From Salminus brasiliensis (Eukaryota > Chordata > Actinopteri > Characiformes > Bryconidae), in NCBI RefSeq assembly GCF_030463535.1, contig NC_132897.1:6714821-6778820 (forward strand): DNA of 64,000 nucleotides. The letters run 5' to 3'. Positions 1 through 58,514 of the stretch are shown piece by piece. Position numbers and translations under genes: made by a program. Every line of letters begins with the position of its first letter. Within the stretch, counting starts at the first letter, position 1. The notes beneath the pieces are model-generated. The model had not been told where the DNA came from. It made no database searches and saw nothing but the letters and a program-made list of their open reading frames with translations.

Positions 1-2
1 CA

Positions 3-48492
<48,490 letters not shown>

Positions 48493-48494
48493 AG

Positions 48495-49562
48495 GTGGGC
48501 TGGCTTAGCCTGGTTTAATATCACCGGCTGCGTTTACACTCCAGAGAATGGGGTTACTGTATGCCAGAATGTGTGTATTATTATTTTTGGGGTAAAATAA
48601 ATTACACTAGATATTACACTGGGCCTCACTGCCACAAAAACACTCAACTAATATAAATGTGTAGGGCCCCGGTCAGTCACAGGCCCTTAGAATCATCCTG
48701 TCCCCTCCCCTTCATACGGTGCCCCTAGATACAGTCACAGACCCTTGGCTCAGAATGCTCTGCTCTTTCACATGTTCTAGATTCACACTGTTCTATACTC
48801 TGTTTTACATTGCACTCATCTCACCTCTCACAGGTCTAGATTGATCTCTCTCTCTCTTCACTCTGTTCTACAATGTTCTCCTCCTTCACATTGTCTAGAA
48901 TGTTCTCCACCTATTCAGTGTTCTTGAATGTTCTCCCCATTCATGCTGTCCCTAAGTATTCTCACCCATTCATACTGTTCTAGATTGTTCAATCTCCCTG
49001 TTCCTGGACCCCCCCCCCCACTGTGTTCTAGAATGTTCTCCCCATTTTCACTGTTCTTTAATGTTCTTCTCTCCTGTCTGAACTGTTTTTAGAATGTTCT
49101 CCCCATTTTCACTGTGTTCTAGAATGTTCTTCTTTCCTGTCTGAACTGTTCTAGAATGTTCTCCCCCTCCACTGTGTTCTCGAAAGTTCTTCTCTCCTGT
49201 CTGAACTGTTCTAGAATGTTCTCCCCCCTCCACTGTGTTCTAGAATGTTCTTCTCTCCTGTCTGAACTGTTCTAGAATGTTCTCCCCCTTCCACTGTGCG
49301 TTCTAGAATGTTCTTCTCTCCTGTCTGAACTGTTCTAGAATGTTCTCCCCTCCACTGTGTTCTAGAATGTTCTTCTTTCCTGTCTGAACTGTTCTAAAAT
49401 GTTCTCCCCCCTCCACTGTGTTCTAGAATGTTCTCCCCATTTTCACTGTTCTGTAATGTTCTTCTCTCCTTTCAGAATGTTCTAGAATGTTCTCCCCCCT
49501 CCACTGTTCTAGAATATGATGATGATGATGATGATGATGATGGTGGGTGTGTGTGTTCACAG
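48495..49562 (+). other. camk2b 3'UTR intron (inferred)
   Basis: Donor GTGGGC two bases past the stop; acceptor GTGTTCACAG at 49562. Its body is the heat-shock-element-like array 2. If unspliced, this would simply be 3'UTR. Other CaMKII genes vary at this position with alternative tails, which supports a real intron here, but transcript data are needed. Confidence 0.55.
48740..49515. repeat. Heat-shock-element-like minisatellite, array 2 (about 60-bp period)
   Basis: From 49020 the unit is CTGAACTGTTCTAGAATGTT, CTCCCCCCTCCACTGTG, then TTCTAGAATGTTCTTCTCTC and CTGT. I count eleven exact TTCTAGAATGTTC blocks. Positions 48740-49020 are a more diverged start. The minus-strand open frame 49048-49233 reflects only the repeat. 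A (GAT)n run (49515-49541) closes it. Confidence 0.92.
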
Positions 49563-52500
49563 GGACAGCTCATTGTAGCCACAACTAAGAAGAGCGCCCA
49601 GCTAGAGAGGAAGAGAGAGAGAGGGAGGAAGGAGAGGAAGTCCAGTGTCACGTGGCTTTGAGTCTGCAGTGCCTGACCCTACCACACTGGGCTCCGCCCC
49701 TCACCTGTCAATCACGTCTCTGTGCAATGTCCACCCCGCCCACTCCCTTGTTCCCCCTTTTCCCACCTGTGTTGCCACACCCTGCTGTGAGTGAATGCTG
49801 AGTGGAGTCCGGTGGTACCTGACTGGAATGGATGGCAAGGCCCTTTGTGTTCTGTCAGCGGCACGTCATGCTTTCTCTCTCACCGCCCCAGTGTTAACGA
49901 GTACATACAAGCGTGTACATTTTTAATATTATTATGATCGTTATGATTATTATTAATATTGTTCTTAATGTTGTTTATTATGATTATGATTATTACAACA
50001 CAGAAGCAATTGCGTGTCCTTTGTACAATTCAGAATTCTGGATGCCGGTGATTTTCCGATTGAAGTCTTTCTGTTTTTGCGCAGCCTTTTTTTCCCTGAT
50101 CGCATGACACTCTCGGCGTATTCACAGTGGCTGTTTCTATGGTAACGAAGGGGGGAGATAGTCGAAGCACAGTGTTTTTGTATAGGCTTCTCCGTGTGAG
50201 ACACACACATATACTGCGTGTGTTCAAAGTATGCTCACACATGTCGGCCCAAGTTTTTCTGTGAAGGTATGAGAGTGTGTGTGTGTGTGTGTGTGTATGG
50301 AGGGCAGAGCTAAACGGAGTCATTTTAAACACAGCGATTATATTTGGGGTCTTCCAGTCTTCAATTGTGCCCTTTTTTTTTGTTCTTTCCTTCGAGGCGA
50401 TACAAAGAGAGCGCTGTTATTAAGACCTGCTCTGAATCAGATGTTCTGCTCGTTCTGTAACATTAGACAGGGGGGCGGCCTCCAAATTGCTAGCTAAATG
50501 ACTATCTGTGGGCACACATTGCTGCTTATTTAGATCTGATCTCAGCAGCTCCAACACCCTGTCTGCAATATCAGTATTCCACCACACGGTCTGAGCCCGT
50601 TCTGAACCTGGAGCAAGGTCAGTATCCGTACACTTCTGTAGCTTCACAGCCCAGCGCAAAATATAAGCCATAACCCTGCTAGAAGGTGCTACGTGTTACT
50701 CTAGCCTGGTTGCTCAACTCCAGGCACCTGCTTGTGGCTCCAAGCCACCTACAGCACCTGCAGTGGGTTCTCTTCATGTAACCTATGAAGGAGGCTGGTG
50801 GATTTGAATACTGTTGTTTAATATGAGGATGCACAGCATGTTGAAAGCCAATGCAAGGCTACAGCAGATCCTACAGGCTTCATCAGGGCTTAAACAGGGA
50901 GGACGCATGTAGCACAAACCTTTTGAGGTGGCCTTCTGAGGCTGTGACTGAAGATCTGAAGATACGTAGGATGACTGAATTGACGGAATCACAGTTGGCA
51001 GTGTTTTTTTTTTTTTTCTTTATTTTTTGTTGTTATGGTTGTTCCTCTTGAATTTTAATATCATTTATAATAAGTTGTTTGATATCAATATTACTCATTG
51101 GTTGTGTTTCCAGGGAGAGATCTACATAGACGTTTAGGCTTTTGGAAGGAAGGAGATTGTGTTTGTAGTACTTTAAGGTGTTCTGCTACTCTTGCCGTGG
51201 AGGTATACCCTGTGGATAGGCTGCATGTAAGGTGTAGTGCTAGCTAAGCTAGCCTAGCTTGATGGCACTTGTTTTTCGATGGAGTCGAGTCTGAAGGGGT
51301 TTGATGAGCTTTTTTTTGGGGGGGGGGGGGGGGGGGGAAGCGTGAGATTCTTGGAAAGTTCAGTGATTCTTCAACAAAGTGTACTTAAGAAGATGATGTT
51401 AAACAAAATGCAGCATATCGCATCCTGGAACAGCCGACTGTCTGAGCCTGCAGGCTTTAGGTCGGCTTTAGAGCCAAAGGCGAGTTTGGTGGTGAGGGAC
51501 TCAAGTGAGGGAGGCCTACCTTTTTGGCCTCGTTTGACGGCGAAGGAGGCTATTTCAGAGGTTCATCCTTTCGTTGGTGTCCTCAGTGCGTATTTATTTA
51601 TTTATTTATTTAACTGTTTGATCTCAGTTTTATCTCTGAGCTTTTTAACTTCAGGTCTGTTGTACAGCTTTTTCTTTTCTTTGGTTTTTTTTTTTCCACT
51701 CACACGCTCATTTTACTCTCTGAAGGCATCGTAGTGAACGTACCGGGCTTTAGCCAATATAACTGATTTTGTCCTCGGGTGGACTTTTCCACTACATGTC
51801 CACCACCCCACCCACCTTTCCGAAGCGTTGAAAGAATCATATTGAACCCACCCATCAACTGGAGCGACCCCACACAAAGGCAAACCACCTGGGTATCTGT
51901 TTCTGCTCTAGTGTTGTGCTGTTGACTGGGTGTACTTTTTTTGGTGTGTGTGAATCTCCTCGTGTCCCAAACCAGACGCCTTGTCTCTCGTCTTAGTGAT
52001 TTGAGACTACTTCCCTACGTTTTTAAGTGTGCTCAAAAACACCCCGCCACTCCACTCCCTGAAAATAGAAAAAAAAACCTTTTAAAAAAATTATAATAAA
52101 TAATAATTATAATAAAAAAATGAAAAAAACAGCATGTAAAATGTACTAATGTTCTTCTTTGTGTGTTTAGCATTGAAAATAATCATGTTTAAAAAAGTGA
52201 GGATGCACATTATTACTATTAAACAGGACACAGTATTAAAGCGGCAGTTTACTAGCATTTTAGCCGGACTTTCTTTGCATGACAGTCACTCAAACACAAA
52301 CATTAACCGTTTGGTGTTAAACTTTTCTCTTTTCCTTTAGTTTTTTGGGGTTTTACTTTTTTTTCTCTCTTTTTTTTTGGTCATTTTCATTTTCTATTGA
52401 ATGCTGGTTAACTAAACCTTTCTCTTCTCTATTTTCCAAGCTTTGTAAGTGCATAAACTATTTTTGTCTCAAGATGATAAAGATGAAGATTATATAAATG

Positions 52501-53285
52501 AAAGCTATGATGATGAGTGAGGTTATGAAAACGTTGGTGATCTTTTAATGGCATGCTTTCGTATTCAAGCTCGTTGTTGTCAGTGCAGGCTGCCCGACGC
52601 TTAGGAAGGGAAAAGGAGGCGAAGGGGGTCTTTATCTGCATCCCAGCTGCTGTAGTGGTACAGTAGAGTCACGGCAGGAGTGCACAGACATCGCTGAATA
52701 GTCCAATCGCATTCAGCACCGATATTAGAACTACTTTCACCAATAGTGAAGGTAAGTAAGTAGTGGTTGTGCTTTTGCCAGTGCTGCAATTTGCTCTTTA
52801 ATCTTGTGGCCAATTGCTGACCACGTTTATTATGATGGGTTGAAGCACACACCCACGCGCCCACGCCTCAAGTATAAATGTGCTACCTTTGCTCGAGTCG
52901 CTCATATCCGTATCAGTTACTCAGTTGCGGCTCTCCAGGCGTTAAGTTAAACATGTGCACTCTTCAGAAAGGTGTGAATTAGGTAGCACTATAACCTGCA
53001 CTGACAACACAGAGCTCTACTTTGTTTTTAGTACCGTATTGTTTTCACTCTATCTCCCCCGATGTTCTTCCGTTTCACCTCACTGGGTAGTTTCTCTGGA
53101 GTTGAAGTCTTCACGGTAGCCCTCTTGTCAGTTTTTGGGTTTCTGTATAAGATATTATTCTCTTTTATTTCTCTTGATTATTCTTACTCTTCTTGTTGCT
53201 CTGTTCTCGAACCTGCTCTATGTGTTACCTGACTTAAGGAAATGTGTTCAAGTGTTCTAAATAAAAATGAAGATTTAAATACTAT
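49563..53285 (+). other. camk2b: camk2b 3'UTR and polyadenylation region
   Basis: Inferred non-coding last exon of about 3.7 kb. It is free of transposons, unlike the introns, which supports exon status. AATAAA lies at 53260-53265 and further T/G-rich sequence follows. An A/T-rich stretch with AAAAAAATTATAATAAATAA at about 52083-52102 may be an earlier site. A pure 20-base G run lies at 51318-51337. Confidence 0.6.
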
Positions 53286-54113
53286 AAGATTATGCAGATG
53301 CGCTTCTCTTTGTATATCAAGCTCTTTTAGTGGTCTGTAATAGGTACTATACCTACTGTTTGATCAGCAAAACAAGCTCAATGCTGTCTCAGACAGGCAC
53401 ATTTATTCCAGCAAGTGACCGCAATGAGCCTAGATCTTCACACAAGTCAAACAGAAATCTACAGAGCCCCCAAAAAGACAAGGTTTTTCCTATAATTGGT
53501 AAAAAAAATATTTTCTCACATTAACTATCCTAACATAATTTACTGATTTTTCCAGGCAATAATGGGGAAAACTCAAGTGCATTACCCAGCATGGCCTGTA
53601 GATGCCATCAACGCCATTCTGTCATTTCCCCCATAGCTATTATAATGGCAATTAACCCCTTATAGCATTTTATTTTGAACTTGGTCTCAAATACGAAGAC
53701 ATTGACACTTCACTAGTACGAGTCTCTTTGCCTGGCTCTCGCTCCATGGCTGGGAGACTAGCGTCCGCTCTCCTGTGCCGGCGAGAGCTCCTGGGTTCTC
53801 CTTCTATGGCAAGATTCAGCTGTTCGTAATCAGGGGAGGAACTGGCTGGTTTTTAAACAGCTCCCTGGTATAATATAAGGAATACTGTTGGCAAGCACTG
53901 AAACACTGTCCTTGTAATTAATTAGAAGATTATCCCAAAATCATTCATTTTAGAATGAATATGTCCTTTCAGGGGGCTCTGTACACACATCAGTATCTGA
54001 ACACAGGGAAAAAAAAGCAAGGATGGCAAAAACCAGTGTAAAAAAGGAAACCTGACATGTTCCATAAATAATAGTGTTTACAAAAAAATAAATCACAAAT
54101 AGCCAGACACTCC
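53286..54113. other. Convergent intergenic or overlapping 3'UTR region
   Basis: Between the camk2b AATAAA and the dehydrogenase stop codon. On the minus strand AATAAA occurs at 53669-53674 and 53402-53407, either of which could end the dehydrogenase transcript. No other gene or repeat recognised. Confidence 0.6.
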
Positions 54114-56541
54114 TCAGGCGAGCTTGACTAGTCTCTCACTAGCCTCCCACAGTTTTTTGGCCACACCAGCGTCCTTGGCGAAAGCCTGCAAGTTGGCAGG
54201 TCTGCAGTCAGTAAAGTAGCCCCCGCTGTGAGCGACGACCTCATCTGCTACGGCGCAGTGGACGACCGTCTGAGCCCCCGCCTCGCACGACACATAAAAC
54301 ATGAACATGATGACCTTCATCAGCAGCTGGAACAAGAACGAGTAGTGGCAGGTCCAGTTGCTCTGGACATAACCTAGAGAGGGCAGAGAGGACAGGTAAG
54401 AGAGACCACAAAAGACTTTAAAGTTATCCTATTAAAGGCCCATTTTAACAGTGTGCCTGAAAATATCAGTAGAGCTGTCACTATATGTCTATGCTCTCTA
54501 TGTTCACAGCATTAGAGGCATGGTCCTGCATAGGGCAGTCATTAGCTATTTATTTTGATTGTTTATTAGAGTGACCAGACAATAATAAACCATGGCCTTT
54601 CATAGACTTTTGAAGAGGGTTGGGGAAACTCCACTACAAAGCCTTTAAAAAAAAAAAAAAAGACTCCAGCTACAACTGTAGTTAGCTGAAAAGCATCTTA
54701 GATGGGGCTACAACATTAGAAGATCATGTCACATTGCACCTTCTGTCAACCAAAAACAGAAAGCTGATGCTGCAGTGGGCAATGATCTAATGAATCATCA
54801 GGATTTGGCACCAACAGCATGACTCCATGGACCCCACCTGCTTTCTGTAAACAGTCCAGGCTGGAGGAGGTTGTGTAATGGTGTGGGGAATGTTTCTGGC
54901 CACAGCTTGGGCTCATTAATACCAATCATGGTTTGGGTTGTGTTGCTGACCATGTGCATGCCTTCACTGGCCACAATTTACCCATCTTCTTACGCCTACT
55001 TCCTAACGTCTATGATGCACCATGTCACAAAGTAAAAGTCTTCTCATACTGGTTTCATGAACATGGCAATAAATTAAGTGTCCTCCCAGTCACCGGATCT
55101 GAATCCAACAGGACACCCTTGGGATATGTTATTACTGTTGTAGGAGGTTTGCCGTATTAAGTGCTCCTAAAAAATCCTTGTGACAACTTGGGGAAACCAT
55201 ACCATGAAGAACTGAAGCTGTTCTGAGAGCAAAGGTTTGACTTTACTCCGTATGCATAACTGTTTGTCTCACCTGGATGCACAGCATACGCTGTCACTTT
55301 CTTCCCCTCCAGCATGCGTGCCAGCTCCTGTGTGAAGTAGATGTTGGCCAGCTTGCTGCGGCAGTAGGTGAAGAAAGGGAAGAGGTTGTAATTGAGGTCC
55401 TGGAAATCCAGTTTCTGGTACTTGTAGCTGGAGCACGTGAGCGTGATCACTCTGCTGGGGGAGCTCTCCTTCAGGCGGGGCAGCAGCAGGTTGGTGAGGA
55501 GGAAGTGCCCCAGGTGGTTCACACCAAAACACATGGAGAAGTTGTCGTCTGTCCAGTCCAGGACACTGGGCATGCCTGGACAAAGAGAAGAGAGATTGCT
55601 ATGCAACAGATTTGCATCCCTAGGAGCAAAAACACTATCTACATTTACCCCCCCCAAAGACCTTGTGAGATCTCCATCACATTCACCTGCGTTATTGATG
55701 AGAATATCCAGCCTCTTCTCTTTCTGTAGGAATGTTTTGCAGAATTCTCGTATGGACTTCATGTTGGCCAGGTCCACCTCCATGTACAGCACGTTCATGT
55801 TGTGGCTCCTGGCCTTGATCTCCCTCAAAGCCTTCCTTGCTTTGTCCTCATCCCTACTTGCGATGATGACCCGGGCTCCCCGCAAGGCCAGCGCCACGGC
55901 TGTCTCTTTCCCAATGCCAGAGCTTCCACCTGAAAGGTACACAGAAAAACAGTAGTATTGACACTTAATATTTCTGATATCAGAGGAAGGGTCATCTCCA
56001 ATAAGTGCCCAGCTCATACTGGGTCTACCAAATCATCTACATTACAAATGAGGCTCAACCCCAATTTATTATGTTTAAATAATAAAGGCTGATTAAATTA
56101 AACTGAATTAACATGTTAACCTTTTTCCTTAGATCAGGTAGGCTGGACTGAAACCCAGCAGGATGAGCAAATGTTAGCTAGCTAGCAAGATCACCAGGAA
56201 CAACTCAACAGTCCAAAGGGTAGCTAGCTAGCCAACTACAGCCCATGCTAGGATGTTCTTAGGAGAACCTCTAGTGCCAATGATCCTTAAAATAACCCAA
56301 GAATAACATACGATGAACTTACACAATCAGAAGAGCCTGAACCATCTGCAGTGTTCATTCATTGAGCTGGCTAGCTAGCTAGTGCTAACGTAGCTAGCTG
56401 GAGAAAAACGACCTACTCACCTGTTATAAGAACAGTTTTCCCATCTAGTCGTTTCACGTCCATGCAGCACCTCCTTCTTTTCATCCATTTCAGCACTAAG
56501 AAGGAGAAGAGTGCGGCAAGGATCGTGTACAACACGTACAT
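54114..56541 (-). CDS. Membrane-anchored SDR, retinol dehydrogenase-like (RDH11-14/DHRS13 type)
   Basis: Four exons: 56421-56541, 55687-55929, 55273-55575 and 54114-54373; all introns GT-AG with phase 1. They give 308 residues. Residues 1-25 form a short hydrophobic anchor (YTILAALFSFLVLKW) followed by KRRR, typical of ER-bound retinol dehydrogenases. TGGSSGIG is the NAD(P)-binding loop; INNAG and VNHLGHFLLT follow; YCRSK carries the catalytic Tyr and Lys, VHPG the end of the core. The C-terminal part reads GYFTDCR and KLWEASERLVKLA. SDRs of this group reduce retinal or other lipid aldehydes with NADPH. The substrate cannot be told from sequence. Length fits the family (about 310-330). TGGSSGIG instead of TGANSGIG is slightly atypical. 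Confidence 0.92.
54374..55272 (-). other. SDR gene intron 3
   Basis: 899-bp intron; nearly half is a Tc1 transposase remnant (54745-55150) on the opposite strand. No other feature. Confidence 0.8.
54745..55150 (+). pseudogene. Tc1-like transposase fragment, antisense to the SDR gene
   Basis: Landmarks TGGAGGAGGTTGTGTAATGG and TGGGGAATGTTTCTGGCCAC, then an open frame with the DAPCHK block and PVTGSESN, resemble the DDE half of Tc1 transposases (around the second catalytic Asp and the SPDLNPIE region). The frame is short, with substitutions and no ends, so it is inactive. Confidence 0.75.
55930..56420 (-). other. SDR gene intron 1
   Basis: 491-bp intron. Rich in GCTAGCTAGC blocks (56170-56230, 56370-56400), with no transposon recognised. 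Confidence 0.75.
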
Positions 56542-56881
56542 GTTATGCTAGCTATCTAGCTAGCTAGCACCTAGCTAGCTAAGTTGCCTAGGCAACGTCA
56601 GCTAGCTTTAAGGACCACACTGTTAGCTAGCAAGCTAGCAAGTATAGAGATAGGTAGCTATTAGCTCGCTAATACTCGCTTTATTTGAATGCTGAAAGCA
56701 TTAAGTTAGGTATTAAGAAAGCTACGACCCTTTTAGCCTGCCTGCTAACTAAGAACTGCCAGCGACATCCAGGCCGATAGGGGGCGCCATGTGCACCAGT
56801 GGCCCAAAGTACAGCAGATTAGGCAGCTGCAGGCAGCGTGGTGGTCTGCTAACAGTACCAAAACACCCCAAAAAGACCACG
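56542..56881. promoter_or_regulatory. Shared promoter region between divergent genes
   Basis: 340 bp between the two start codons. It contains repeated GCTAGC/CTAGCTAG palindromes (56548-56660) and an X-box at 56583-56596. No clear TATA box. The close head-to-head layout suggests a bidirectional promoter. Confidence 0.6.
56583..56596. promoter_or_regulatory. Perfect palindromic X-box (RFX site candidate)
   Basis: GTTGCCTAGGCAAC is a 14-bp perfect palindrome fitting the RFX consensus GTNRCC then 0-3 bases then RGYAAC. It is 42 bp upstream of the SDR start codon and 286 bp upstream of the other gene. Confidence 0.6.
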
Positions 56882-58483
56882 ATGATTTCTACAGATTCAG
56901 CTGACTGTCAGTTTGCAGCTCTTCTAGCCTCGTATGTTATGGAAGATAATTTAGCTCCGGCTGTCAAAGACACGCTTGGGCTTTTCCTAAACAAGCTGGC
57001 GGAGAGTACGAGGTGGGTAGAGCCAGCACATGGAGGCTGAGGTTTAGTTTTTGTGTCATTGTGGTCTTTATTTGTGGTGTCGTGCCCGTTTTCTGGCAGG
57101 ACCACGGTCAAAAGAAGTATGGAGCGCTCTCTGGAAGAAGCCAGCCAGATACTGAGGAAGGTCCCTGCGCCTCTGCATCAGCAGCTGCATCGCCACTTAG
57201 TCCAGCTGCTTCTGGCTCTGCAGATGGAGGCAGCCTCCACATCCTCAACCTGTCGAAAAATAGACCAGGCAGGCTGTTTTTACTCTCTTAATGATTTCAT
57301 TACTGTATTACTGACATACTGTATGAAGGAGTTGAGAAAACCTAAAACTGGCTGCTATATGGGTTGTAGTCCACCCATATTCTGTGACTACAGAGACCAG
57401 CATGCATTAGGCAAATGCAATCAATCATACAAGCATTGTGAAGCTTCAAAACTGCCTGCCCTTTAATGTCCTGCCCAGGTGCTTGTAGTTTCCCAAAAGG
57501 TCCATCATCAGAGGGTAGGGTTCCTAAGCTGTGTTCTAAACTGTGCCCTCTTCACTGTCCCCTACATAGTGAAAATCCAGATCACTATATCGAGCACTAC
57601 ATAGGGAGCAGAATTCGCCAAGTTATCAAATCACAGACAGTATTGGACACCTTGTTGTGTGTGTGAGCATCGCAAAGTGCATCCCATGAATAGTCGGAAA
57701 GTCCGCCTTCCTCATGTTCCTCATCGTTTGTACACTATTTATGTATTGGGGTAAATCGTGGGCTTGTTTTAGTGCACTTCTTAGTGAATAGGGCTCTAAG
57801 TCATAAAACCTCACTCTAGAGCATGCTGTGGCACCGCTGTAGGAGGCATGTAGGCAGCAATACGACAGTGATGGTGATTGCTTTTGTAGGTTAATTGGGT
57901 ACAGTTTTGCACATACAGCTTTGTTATAGATGACTTTCATAAAAAAATACATTTCAGCCAAAAGCTTTTCTCAGACTATGATAAACAATGGCATTTTCTA
58001 TAGACATTAAACTCCTCAGATCTGAGGTTCCTGTCGCCACCACTGTCAACCACCACTGTTTTAGCTTCTCTAGAAAGAAGCATTTCCCAACAAACCACTG
58101 TATTTGACCTTGTCTACATAGTAAAACTATTTAATTATGCTGAAAATTTGAACGCAGGGTTGGGGTTGAGTCATGTACTCCACAGACACAGGACAGGTTT
58201 ATGCTGTTGCTTCTCAATTCTATTAGCTAATGAACTAGTTGATGCTGATGAGCTTCTTGAGGCAGTAACTGTCTCATTGTACAGTAACTGTAAGCCAATG
58301 GGATGATACTGTACTTTACTACTAAGCACACTTGTATGCTACACCTGACTCTTACATCTCCTAAATCTTTGTTTCTTTTTCTAGATGCTGCAGCACTTGG
58401 CTCAGGCCAATCAGTGTTTAATTTCTGAAGAGGTCCAACAATGTCTTCACAAAGTGCTCAACCAAGAGCAGGTGGGGATGGCT

Positions 58484-58514
<31 letters not shown>

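Noticed and set aside
49048..49233. Minus-strand frame with repeated EHSRTVQTGEKN units
   Set aside because: It resembles a zinc-finger linker (TGEK) but is only the translated heat-shock-like minisatellite; no Cys or His finger residues in register.
55277..55955. 150- and 172-codon plus-strand frames over the SDR gene
   Set aside because: They are antisense shadows of GC-rich exons 2 and 3, which carry the conserved SDR motifs on the minus strand.
55930..56017. Possible alternative SDR N-terminus MSWALIGDDPSS
   Set aside because: This is read-through into intron 1; the true exon 1 (56421-56541) supplies the membrane anchor and completes TGGSSGIG.
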